From: Pyxidicoccus parkwaysis
GTDB taxonomy: Bacteria > Myxococcota > Myxococcia > Myxococcales > Myxococcaceae
Direction: 5' to 3'
Assembly (NCBI RefSeq): GCF_017301735.1
Contig: NZ_CP071090.1
Coordinates: 5,508,001 to 5,572,000 of the forward strand
Length of the DNA: 64,000 nt
Shown here: in pieces, positions 53,002 to 61,378 of the stretch
Position numbering within the stretch: position 1 is the stretch's first letter
How the letters are laid out: each line of letters begins with the position of its first letter
Notes under the pieces: model-generated
Databases searched by the model: none
Seen by the model: the letters and a program-made list of their open reading frames with translations, nothing else
What the model was told of the DNA's origin: nothing
Position numbers and translations under genes: made by a program

Positions 53002-53997
53002 ATGTCCTCGAACACGCAGCACCCCGTCCTCATCATCGGCGGCTCCGGCGTCGTCGGCAGCCGCGCTGCGAAGACGCTTCGCAAGCTTCAACCCCAGTTG
53101 CCTCTCACCCTGGGCGTGCGGAACCTGGGCAAGGCCCAGGCGCTCGCGCGGGAGTTGGGGAACGCGGAGGCGGTGAGCATCGACCTGGAGCGGAAGGACC
53201 TGGGCCTCCCCGAGAGCGCGTCCTTCAGCGCGGTGGTCGTGCTGCTGAAGGACGACACCCTCAACTCGATGAAATACGCCCAGGCGAAGGGCGTGCCCTA
53301 TGTCTCCTTCTCGGACTTCGTGTTCGACATCGGGCCGGAGGTGGCGCTCCACATCCAGCAGCCCACGCGCTCGCCGGTGCTCCTGCTGGGCCACTTCCTC
53401 GGTGGGACGGTGACGTTGGCGACGCTCCACTTCGCTCGGGAGTTCCGTCGCGTGGATGCCATTGAAATCAGCGCGGTGTTCGACGAGGCCGACGTGGGCG
53501 GACCGGCGGCCCAGGGCGACACGGACCGCGTCATGCAGACTGTTCCGAGCCCGCTGCTGCTCGAGGACGGAAAGTTCCTCTGGGCCCAGGGCGACGACGC
53601 GAGCCGCGACTTCACCGGCGTGGACGGAACGAAGTGGCAGGGCCGGGCCTACCCGCTGCTCGACGTGGTGAGCCTCGCCGCCGCGACCGAGGCGAAGGAC
53701 ATCCGCCTCGACTTCGCCGTGCGCCCCGGCGGACAGAGCATCTCGCACGAGGTCATCATCGAAATCACCGGTGAGCGGGAGGACGGAACGACGGGACGCG
53801 TGCGCCACGAACTCGTCGATGCCGATGTGCACTCGGGCATGAGCGCCCGAGGTGTGGCGCTCGCGGTGGAGCGGCTGCTTGGCCTCGCGGGCGGACCTCC
53901 GGTGGCGCCGGGGCTCTACCATCCCGAAGGGCTGCTCAACCCCGCGTACGTGGTAGCGCGGCTTCAGGAGTTCGGCGCCCGGATTCGCCGCGCGTGA
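53002..53997 (+). CDS. NAD(P)-binding saccharopine dehydrogenase-like protein, paralog B
   Basis: 331 residues, a tandem duplicate of the preceding gene with the same order of motifs (HPVLIIGGSGVVGSRAAKTL; AVVVLLKDDTLNSMKYAQAK; VERLLGLAGGPPVAPGLYH). Divergence between copies is substantial, so the duplication is not recent. It carries its own operator-like copy upstream, so both copies respond to one regulator. A different substrate range would explain their retention. Confidence 0.83.
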   Translation: MSSNTQHPVLIIGGSGVVGSRAAKTLRKLQPQLPLTLGVRNLGKAQALARELGNAEAVSIDLERKDLGLPESASFSAVVVLLKDDTLNSMKYAQAKGVPYVSFSDFVFDIGPEVALHIQQPTRSPVLLLGHFLGGTVTLATLHFAREFRRVDAIEISAVFDEADVGGPAAQGDTDRVMQTVPSPLLLEDGKFLWAQGDDASRDFTGVDGTKWQGRAYPLLDVVSLAAATEAKDIRLDFAVRPGGQSISHEVIIEITGEREDGTTGRVRHELVDADVHSGMSARGVALAVERLLGLAGGPPVAPGLYHPEGLLNPAYVVARLQEFGARIRRA

Positions 53998-54007
53998 TGG
54001 GGACAGC

Positions 54008-54027
54008 CGGACGACGATGCGCGTCCG
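54008..54027. terminator. Stem-loop between convergent genes
   Basis: CGGACG / CGTCCG, 6-bp stem with 8-nt loop in the 39-bp gap; no T-run. Confidence 0.35.
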
Positions 54028-54036
54028 CGTAGAAGC

Positions 54037-54660
54037 TCAGAGTCCCTCGGGCAACAGGCCATGCCGGCCCACGAGCTCGCGAATCCGGGCCTCATCCTTC
54101 AGGACGATGCGGTACAGCTCCCGGTAGTGGTCGTTCGCCCAGAAGTCGAACACGCTCCTCGCGGTCTCCTTCCCCGCGAGGCGCTGCAACGCGGCGTACT
54201 CCAGGTAGTTGACGATGAGGTGGAGATAGGACGACTGCAGGTCCGAGGCGCCCTCCGGGAAGCCGACCGGCAGCGTCGGATACAGCCCACGCAGCTCGGC
54301 CTTCGCGCTCTCTTCCCCTGCGGGGTTCGCGTCGACGAACCAGTGCATCTGTTCGTGCACGTAGGTCGACAGCAACTGCATGTCGCTGTCGAGATGCCGC
54401 GTATGCAGCGTCAGCACGGGATGGCTGTGCGGAATGGCCTGCTCATCAATCTGAACCGCCTGCGTATAGGTCCAGCGGCCCACGTCAAACCGCTCCAGCA
54501 GGCGGCGGAGCTGCTCGCGGGTCTGCTGCTCGGGCACGGAGCCATTCACCAAGGAGACTTCAACGGACTGGGCAACCGCGCGCGTCGCGGAGGGCGCACC
54601 CGGCTGCGAGGTCTGACAGCCCAGGGTCAGGACAATGGACAACACCAGAAGCGAGCGCAT
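54037..54660 (-). CDS. Lipoprotein with HExxH-like zinc metallopeptidase motif
   Basis: 207 residues. MRSLLVLSIVLTLGC is a short lipoprotein signal. The mature protein has STYVHEQMHWF (His 102, Glu 103, His 106), the HExxH zinc-binding motif, and a later Glu-rich helix (SYLHLIVNYLEYAALQRLA) that could give the third ligand. A gluzincin-like peptidase in the envelope is likely, but no exact family was recognised. Confidence 0.65.
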   Translation of the reverse strand: MRSLLVLSIVLTLGCQTSQPGAPSATRAVAQSVEVSLVNGSVPEQQTREQLRRLLERFDVGRWTYTQAVQIDEQAIPHSHPVLTLHTRHLDSDMQLLSTYVHEQMHWFVDANPAGEESAKAELRGLYPTLPVGFPEGASDLQSSYLHLIVNYLEYAALQRLAGKETARSVFDFWANDHYRELYRIVLKDEARIRELVGRHGLLPEGL

Positions 54661-54764
54661 GAGCGTGCTCTATCACACGCTTCGGAAGTCCGTTGTTGTC
54701 CCACTACCTACACCACCCTGGAGGACGAGGCCGCCCGTCTCCGCCCTCAAGCAAGATTCGCCGT

Positions 54765-55892
54765 ATGGCCATGAAGCACCGCGTCTACCTCATCCCCGGC
54801 TTCTTCGGCTTCACCCAACTGGGTGACAAGGAAGAGGAGCGCATCGCCTACTTCCAGCACGTCCCCGGCCTGCTCGAGCAGCGCATCAAGGCGCGCAACC
54901 TCGACGCGCAGGTCATCCCCGTGGGCTCCGCTCCCACCTCTGGGCTCGAGGCGCGTGCGCGCAGCGTGCTCCAGGAGATGGCGAAGACGGAGACGGAGGA
55001 CGGCGCGGTGCTCCACCTCATCGGGCACTCCACCGGCGGACTGGACGCGAGGTGCATCGTCTCACCGCGCATGGCGGCGGAGGCCCCGGCCTTCGTGAAG
55101 CGCGTACGCACGGTGGTGACGATTTCCACCCCGCACCACGGCACGCCCATGGCGACCGTCTTCAACCAGGGCGACGTGGGAAAGGCGCTCCTGCGCTACC
55201 TGTGGCTCTTCACGTACCTGGCGCTGCACCGCAAGGCCATGCCCCTGCGCACCGCCGTGCTCCAGGCCGTATACCGGCTCACGAGGCTGGGTGATTCCAT
55301 GGGCGTCCCTCCCAACCTCTTCACGGAAGTCGCCCGGCTGATGGCGACGCTCTCCGAGAACGAGCGCGTGTCGCTCAACCAGTACTTCGAACAGATTGGA
55401 GAGCACCAGGAGCTCATCCGGGACCTCACGCCCGCTGGGGTGGAGGACTTCAACCGGAGCACGCCGGACCGAGAGGGCGTGCGCTACGGCTCCGTCGTCA
55501 CCGGTGCCCCGCCGCCCAGCCTGCTGCGCCGTCTGTCATTGCGCCTGCTGCTGCCGCCGGACTCCTTCATCTACGGCATCTTCGCGTCCCTGTATGCGCT
55601 GAGCGCGCCCCTCTCTCCGACGCTGAAGGTTCCCGAGCGCACGGCGGCGGAGAACCAGCTGCTCACGGAGGCGCTCGGCAAGAAGTTCGAGGCCTGGAGC
55701 GACGGCATCGTCCCCAGCCGCTCGCAGCTCTGGGGACAGCTCTTCTACGGCGTGACGGCCGACCACATGGACGTCATGGGCCACTTCGACCAGCCCGAGC
55801 AGTACATCAGCTGGCTCAAGTCCGGCTCGAACTTCCACGAGCCGGACTTCTTCGCGTTGTGGGAGCGCGTGCTCGACTTCACGATGGGCTGA
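54765..55892 (+). CDS. Alpha/beta hydrolase (lipase/esterase-like)
   Basis: 375 residues. A lipase-type oxyanion start (RVYLIPGFFGF), the nucleophile elbow HLIGHSTGGLDARC (Ser 89), TISTPHHGTPMATVF as in triacylglycerol lipases, then SDGIVPSRSQLWG (Asp) and DHMDVMGHF (His) complete a catalytic triad. No signal peptide is apparent. It overlaps the convergent kinase gene by 14 bases. The ATG at 54765 is followed by another at 54771. Confidence 0.83.
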   Translation: MAMKHRVYLIPGFFGFTQLGDKEEERIAYFQHVPGLLEQRIKARNLDAQVIPVGSAPTSGLEARARSVLQEMAKTETEDGAVLHLIGHSTGGLDARCIVSPRMAAEAPAFVKRVRTVVTISTPHHGTPMATVFNQGDVGKALLRYLWLFTYLALHRKAMPLRTAVLQAVYRLTRLGDSMGVPPNLFTEVARLMATLSENERVSLNQYFEQIGEHQELIRDLTPAGVEDFNRSTPDREGVRYGSVVTGAPPPSLLRRLSLRLLLPPDSFIYGIFASLYALSAPLSPTLKVPERTAAENQLLTEALGKKFEAWSDGIVPSRSQLWGQLFYGVTADHMDVMGHFDQPEQYISWLKSGSNFHEPDFFALWERVLDFTMG

Positions 55893-57132
55893 CGCCCGCG
55901 TCCAACCCGTCGTACTCGTACCGTGGGAGCCGCACGCGGAACGTGGTGCCCGCTCCATGCGTGGACACCACCTCCACGCTGCCGCCATGGGCGCGGACAA
56001 TCTGGTCCACGATGAACAGGCCCAGCCCGATGCTGCGGCGCTCGCTGCCGTCCGAGGTGCCGCGAGTCATCGGCTCGAAGAGGCCAGGCAGCACCTGCAT
56101 GGGGATGGGCGGGCCCTCGTTGCAGACGGAGAGGACGACTTCGTCGCCCACTCCTTCCGTCGTCACCAGGATGCGCGACCCGGGAGGGCTGTATTGCAAG
56201 GCATTGGTGAGCAGGTTGGTGAGAACCTGCGCGATGCGGTCCGGGTCCCACGCGCCGCGCGCGTCGCCCAGCATCTTCACCTCGAGCTTGCGCCCGGGCG
56301 TGGCCAGCCCCACCTCGTCCACCACCTGCTGCATGAGGTCATGCAGGTCCACCGTGCGGCGCTTCACCGGAAGCGCCTGGCCCATGCGGGCCTGGGTGAA
56401 GTCGAGCAGGTCCCGGATGAGCCGGTTGGCCCGGTCCGCGGACTCCAGGATGCGAGTCAGCCCCAGACGCGCGCGGTCATCCAGGTCCGTGCGGCGTATC
56501 AACGTGGCCGCCGAAAGAGTGATGGCGTTGAGCGGATTGCGCAAATCATGACTGACGATGCCGATGAGCTGCTCGCGGAGCTGCGCGGCCTCGCGCGCGC
56601 CGAGGAGCTGGGCGTCCCGCCGCCCGAGCTCTTCCTGCTGTTCGAGCTGATGGCCGACCAGCTCTCCGAGGTGCCGGAAGACCTCCAGGTTGTCCTCCGT
56701 CAGGTTGGCCGGACGCGGGTCCATCGCGCACAGCACGCCGAAGAAGGAGCCGTCCTTCCGGTGGAGGGGCACGGCGATGTAGCTCCCGACGCCGTAGAGC
56801 TTCGGCGCGGGATGGGTGGCGCAGCGCGGGTCCGTGCTCGCATCGCGAATGAGGAGCGGCGCGACCGCGCCGCGAACGACACTTCAAAATGTCGTGGCGA
56901 CCTCGAGCGTGTCTCCGGGGTGCAGCCCGAAGTTCATTTCGTCGAGCACCGCGCAGCATGTCCACGAATTTTCGGTGACGCGCGCCACCACGCCGAGCCG
57001 CAGGCCCGTGGTCTCCAGCAACAACCGCAGCACCGTCTTCACGGCGTCGATGCGGCCAATCGCCGCGACATCCGCCGCGGCGGCGGAATCCAACACACTG
57101 CTCTCGGGGGCGGAGTTGGGCGAGTCGGACAT
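55879..57132 (-). CDS. GAF sensor histidine kinase with one in-frame UGA (possible selenocysteine codon or nonsense mutation)
   Basis: One frame from ATG 57132 to the stop at 55879 is interrupted only by TGA at 56884-56886 (codon 83). The residues before it (MNFGLHPGDTLEVATTF) and after it (SVVRGAVAPLLIRDAST; PAPKLYGVGSYIAVPLHRKD) form one uninterrupted GAF domain, where relatives carry Cys directly after the TT(F/I). Then come HisKA (IGIVSHDLRNPLNAITLSA), NLLTNALQYSPPG and GLGLFIVDQIVRAHGG. If UGA is read as stop, translation yields an 82-residue fragment, and a shorter kinase could restart at 56772. A perfect hairpin (56856-56873) begins 10 bases after the UGA. Nonsense mutation, sequencing error and recoding all fit; see findings. 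Confidence 0.6.
56856..56873 (-). promoter_or_regulatory. Hairpin directly after the in-frame UGA
   Basis: On the minus strand GCGGCGC-GGTC-GCGCCGC: 7-bp perfect stem, GGUC loop, loop 17 nt after the UGA. This spacing and a loop with GGUC recall bacterial SECIS elements, but hairpins arise easily at this GC content. Confidence 0.3.
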
Positions 57133-57276
57133 GGTGCTTCAACTGTAATGAGCCCGCCTTCGTGCCACCTCCAGCCCCGGGGCTCACTGGTGGGTTGCAT
57201 ACCGAACGGCCGGCCCTGGGGTGTCGCAGCGCAGCAGGGGCGGGGCCGCATGACACCGAGCACTCCCGGAGATACG

Positions 57277-58770
57277 GTGGCCGCCGTGATTCGCCGCGTC
57301 CTCATCGTCCCGCTGGTGCTCGCCTCCCTCTCGCTCGCCGGCTGCTTCCGGGCGAAGCGTCCGGAGGGCCCCACCTTCCCCTCGCTCGCGCAGTCCCTCT
57401 TCGACACCGTGGAGGACGAGGGCGCGCTGGCGAGCGCCTACGTGGTAGATGCGCAGACGGGCGAGCCGCTCTTCCACCACCGCGAGCACATGCGCCTGCT
57501 GCCCGCGTCCACGATGAAGGTGGTCTCCACCGCGTCCGTGCTGTCCGCGCTGGGCCCCGACTTCCGCTACCAGACACCGGTGTCCCTGGAGGGCACGAAG
57601 GTGGACGGCCTCTTCCTGGGAGACGTGGTGGTGGAGGCGTCGGGGGACCCGTCGCTGGGCTCGTGGCGCTTCCCGGAGACGGCGCTCGCGTGTGACCAGG
57701 TCGCGGACGCGATGCAGGCGCGCGGCATCCAGCAGTGGCGCGGGCAGGTGCGCGTGCGAGGCACCGACGACTCGGACCTCCCCTTCGGCCCCGGCTGGGC
57801 ATGGGACGACGCCGCGTACGCGTACAGCGCGGCGCCCACCGCCTTCGTCTTCCGGGAGAACGTGGTGGACCTGTCGCTGTCCCGCGCGGACGGCGCGGAC
57901 TGCGCGAAGCCGCCCACCGTACAGCTCACGCCCGCCTTCGCATCCCTGCCCACCGTCGTCAGCGTGGACATGAATGCCGAGCGCGCCAACCTCGCATGCA
58001 TGCGCCAGCGCGGCGGCCCGGGCGTGCACTGCGTGTGGCGCTCGCCGGCCAACCAGTGCCCGCGCACCGCCACCGTGAAGCTGGCCGTGGACGAGCCGCA
58101 GGCCCTCTTCTCCGCGTGCGTGGAGGAGGCCCTGGTGAAGCGCGGCGTGCGGCGGCTGCCCATGACGCTGGAGGCGCCTGCCCCGCTGCGCCCCTCCACG
58201 CCCGAGCCGCTCGTCACGCTCGTCAGCCCCACGCTGGCGGAGCTGGTGAAGGCCACCAACAAGGAGTCCCTCAACCTCTACGCCGAGCGGCTGGGCCTGC
58301 GCTTCACCCGCGAGCGCACCGGCACGGAGTCCTATCCGTCGCTGCGCTCCGCCATGGCCGCGGAGCTCACCCGCCGCGGCATCCCCGCGCGTGACCTACG
58401 CCCCGTGGATGGCAGCGGCCTGTCCCGCTACAACATGGCCACCGCGCGGGGCATGGTGCGCGTCCTCTTCACCAGCCTGCGCGAGCCGTATGGCAACGCG
58501 CTGCTGGACAGCCTGCCCGTGGCCGGCCAGGACGGCACGCTCGCCACCCGCCCCGTCACGCCGGGCACCGCCGGCCGCATCCGCGCGAAGACGGGCACGC
58601 TGTCCGGCCAGCGCTGCTTCGTGGGCGTGGTGGACCGGCCTGGAGACAGCCAGCACCCGCGCGTCGTCTTCGCGTTGATGCTGGGCAACATGGACGAGGG
58701 CACCGCCCTGCCCTCCAGCGAGGCGTTCGACCGCTTCGCGGCCGCGCTCGTCGAGCTGCCCCTCCACTGA
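57277..58770 (+). CDS. dacB: D-alanyl-D-alanine carboxypeptidase/endopeptidase (PBP4 type), lipoprotein
   Basis: 497 residues. The GTG at 57277 has GGAG five bases upstream and gives a lipoprotein signal (IVPLVLASLSLAGC). It carries the class C penicillin-binding motifs: LLPASTMKVVSTASVL (SxxK, Ser 78/Lys 81), NKESLNLYAERLG (SxN), VDGSGLSRYN (PBP4 signature) and RIRAKTGTLSG (KTG). It trims or cleaves peptide cross-links of peptidoglycan. Being lipid-anchored, it would act at the inner leaflet of the outer membrane or the periplasmic face. Confidence 0.92.
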   Translation: MAAVIRRVLIVPLVLASLSLAGCFRAKRPEGPTFPSLAQSLFDTVEDEGALASAYVVDAQTGEPLFHHREHMRLLPASTMKVVSTASVLSALGPDFRYQTPVSLEGTKVDGLFLGDVVVEASGDPSLGSWRFPETALACDQVADAMQARGIQQWRGQVRVRGTDDSDLPFGPGWAWDDAAYAYSAAPTAFVFRENVVDLSLSRADGADCAKPPTVQLTPAFASLPTVVSVDMNAERANLACMRQRGGPGVHCVWRSPANQCPRTATVKLAVDEPQALFSACVEEALVKRGVRRLPMTLEAPAPLRPSTPEPLVTLVSPTLAELVKATNKESLNLYAERLGLRFTRERTGTESYPSLRSAMAAELTRRGIPARDLRPVDGSGLSRYNMATARGMVRVLFTSLREPYGNALLDSLPVAGQDGTLATRPVTPGTAGRIRAKTGTLSGQRCFVGVVDRPGDSQHPRVVFALMLGNMDEGTALPSSEAFDRFAAALVELPLH

Positions 58771-58942
58771 GTCATCCGCACGCCCGGACGCAGCGAGGTT
58801 GACGCGGCGCACACAAGCCGTCTGGACGCTCGGGGCACGCCCGAACATCCGGGCGGCGGCGGCATTCCCATGTCGGGAAGCGGCGCCATGGGGCGAAGGA
58901 CGTGGCAGGCTGCGCGCGACTTCCCCACCCACGAGGTGAACC

Positions 58943-61123
58943 GTGAAGCTGAAGAGCGCATTGACGGCGGCGGCGCTGATGCTGCCGCTGGCCGCCACCG
59001 CCGCGCCGAAGGGCGCCGCGAAGCCCCCCGCGACGGAGAAGCAGGAGAAGGTCGACACCTACCAGGGCACGGAGGTGAAGGACTTCTACCAGTGGCTGGA
59101 GGCCTCCAACGACCCGAAGGTGAAGCAGTGGACCGACGCGCAGAACGCATACACGCGCGGCCAGTTGGACAAGCTCCCCGGCCGCGAGGGCCTGCGCCAG
59201 CGCATCTCCGAGCTGCTCTCCTGGAAGTCCCCCGCCTACGGCGCGCTGCAGGAGGCCGGTGGCACCCTCTTCGCCATGAAGAACCAGCCGCCCAAGCAGC
59301 AGGGCTTCCTGGTGGTGCTGGGCTCGGTGGATGACACGTCCAAGGAGCGCGTGCTCGTGGACCCCATGGTGGTGGACCCGTCCGGCCACACCACCATCGA
59401 CTGGTATGTCCCCACGCTCGACGGCAAGAAGGTGGCCGTCTCCATGTCCAAGGGCGGCACGGAGAGCGGTGACGTCACCGTCTACGACGTGGCCACCGGC
59501 AAGGCGATGCCGAATGAGATGGTGCCGCATGTGAATGGCGGCACCGCGGGCGGCAGCCTGGCGTGGAACGCGGACGGCACGGGCTACTTCTACACGCGCT
59601 ACCCGCGCGGCGAGGAGCGCCCGGCGGCGGACCGCGACTTCTTCCAGCAGGTGTACTTCCACCAGCTCGGCACGCCGACGGAGAAGGACACCTACGCGCT
59701 GGGCAAGGACTTCCCGCGCATCGCCATGTCGGCGCTGGATACGTCCGAGGACGGCAAGTACACCGTCGACGTGGTCGCCAACGGCGACGGCGGCGAGTTC
59801 ATGGTGTACCTGCGCGGCCCGTCCGGGCAGTGGACGCAGGTGTCGAAGTTCGAGGACCGCGTCATCCGCGCGACCTTCGGCAAGGACGGCGCGCTGTACC
59901 TGGTGAGCCGCAAGGACGCGCCGCGCGGCAAGGTGCTGCGGCTGCCTTTGGCCACGCCCACGCTGGACAAGGCCACGGTGGTGGTGCCCGAGGGCGAGGC
60001 CAGCATCCAGGGCATCTTCCCGGCGAAGGGGCGGCTGTACATCAACGAGCAGCTCGGCGGCCCCTCGCAGCTGCGCATGGTGGACCTGAAGGGCCAGTCG
60101 CTGGGCCTGGTGCCCACGCTGCCGGTGTCGTCGGTGGGTGGCCTGGTGGCCACGGGCGACGGCGACGACGTGCTGCTCGTCAACACCAGCTTCGTGCAGC
60201 CCACGGCCTGGTACCGGTACTCCGCCAAGGACAACACGATGACGAAGACGGCGCTGGCGCGCACCTCGCCGCTCGACTTGAGCGACGTGGAGGTGGTGCG
60301 CACGGAGGCCACGTCCAAGGACGGCACCAAGGTGCCCCTCACCATCCTCAAGAAGAAGGGCACGAAGCTGGACGGGAAGAACCCGGCGCTGCTCACGGGC
60401 TACGGCGGCTTCAACATCTCCATCAGCCCCGGCTTCAACGTGCTGTCCGGCCTGTGGCTGGAGCAGGGCGGCGTGTATGCGATTGCCAACCTGCGCGGCG
60501 GCTCGGAGTTCGGCGAGAAGTGGCACGCCGAGGGCTCGCTGACGAAGAAGCAGAACGTCTTCGACGACTTCTACGCCTGCGCGAAGCTGCTGGTGGACCA
60601 GAAGTACACGCAGCCGAAGAAGCTGGCCATCCAGGGTGGCAGCAACGGCGGCCTGCTGATGGGCGCGGCCGTCACGCAGCACCCGGAGATGTACGGCGCC
60701 GTCGTGGCGCGCGTGGGCATCTACGACATGCTGCGGGTGGAGCTCACGCCCAACGGCCAGTTCAACATCACCGAGTACGGCACGGTGAAGGACCCGGAGC
60801 AGTTCAAGGCCCTGCGCGCGTACTCGCCGCTGCACAACGTGAAGGACGGGACGAAGTACCCGACGACGCTCTTCACCTCCGGCGCCAATGACCCGCGCGT
60901 GGACCCGTTCCACTCGCGGAAGATGGTGGCGCGCATGCAGGAGGCCAACGGCGCGAAGACGCCCATCCTCCTGCGCGCCAACGCGGAGACGGGCCACGGC
61001 ATGGGCACCCCGCTCAGCGCCCGCATCGAGGAGGAGGTGGACGTCTACTCCTTCGTCTTCAATGCGCTGGGCATGAAGTACCAGCCGCCCGCGAAGAAGG
61101 TGTCCGCGCCCGCGCCGCAGTAG
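58943..61123 (+). CDS. Secreted prolyl oligopeptidase (family S9A)
   Basis: 726 residues. The GTG start at 58943 follows GAGGTG. Signal: ALTAAALMLPLAATAAP. A seven-bladed propeller (DFYQWLEASNDPKVKQW; VAVSMSKGGTESGDVTVYDV) precedes the hydrolase domain with IQGGSNGGLLMGAAV (Ser 567), TSGANDPRVDP (Asp 650) and NAETGHGMGTPL (His 685). Cleaves after proline in short peptides. The export signal distinguishes it from cytosolic homologs and fits predatory or scavenging protein degradation. Confidence 0.95.
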   Translation: MKLKSALTAAALMLPLAATAAPKGAAKPPATEKQEKVDTYQGTEVKDFYQWLEASNDPKVKQWTDAQNAYTRGQLDKLPGREGLRQRISELLSWKSPAYGALQEAGGTLFAMKNQPPKQQGFLVVLGSVDDTSKERVLVDPMVVDPSGHTTIDWYVPTLDGKKVAVSMSKGGTESGDVTVYDVATGKAMPNEMVPHVNGGTAGGSLAWNADGTGYFYTRYPRGEERPAADRDFFQQVYFHQLGTPTEKDTYALGKDFPRIAMSALDTSEDGKYTVDVVANGDGGEFMVYLRGPSGQWTQVSKFEDRVIRATFGKDGALYLVSRKDAPRGKVLRLPLATPTLDKATVVVPEGEASIQGIFPAKGRLYINEQLGGPSQLRMVDLKGQSLGLVPTLPVSSVGGLVATGDGDDVLLVNTSFVQPTAWYRYSAKDNTMTKTALARTSPLDLSDVEVVRTEATSKDGTKVPLTILKKKGTKLDGKNPALLTGYGGFNISISPGFNVLSGLWLEQGGVYAIANLRGGSEFGEKWHAEGSLTKKQNVFDDFYACAKLLVDQKYTQPKKLAIQGGSNGGLLMGAAVTQHPEMYGAVVARVGIYDMLRVELTPNGQFNITEYGTVKDPEQFKALRAYSPLHNVKDGTKYPTTLFTSGANDPRVDPFHSRKMVARMQEANGAKTPILLRANAETGHGMGTPLSARIEEEVDVYSFVFNALGMKYQPPAKKVSAPAPQ

Positions 61124-61150
61124 CGCGCCGGTGACATGACGCAGGGCCCC

Positions 61151-61194
61151 AGGCCCGCCGTGGTCCCGGCACACACCGGGCTCGCGGCGGGCCT
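61151..61194 (+). terminator. Strong stem-loop after the prolyl oligopeptidase
   Basis: AGGCCCGCCG ... CGGCGGGCCT, perfect 10-bp outer stem, with an inner CCCGG/CCGGG stem in the loop, starting 27 bases after the stop. Confidence 0.6.
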
Positions 61195-61378
61195 TCGTAT
61201 GGAACGGGCCCCCTCCCCCCAAGTCGCATCCGCGTCCGAAATCGTTGTGCGGTGAGGTGCATCTCCGGGTCCGATACAACCGGATTGCATCTATCCATGG
61301 GGTCAGGGCTATGGTGCCGCCCCGGTGGAGCCGTGATTGCTCGGGGCCGGCCGGCACCGCCAGGTGAGCACCCCAACA

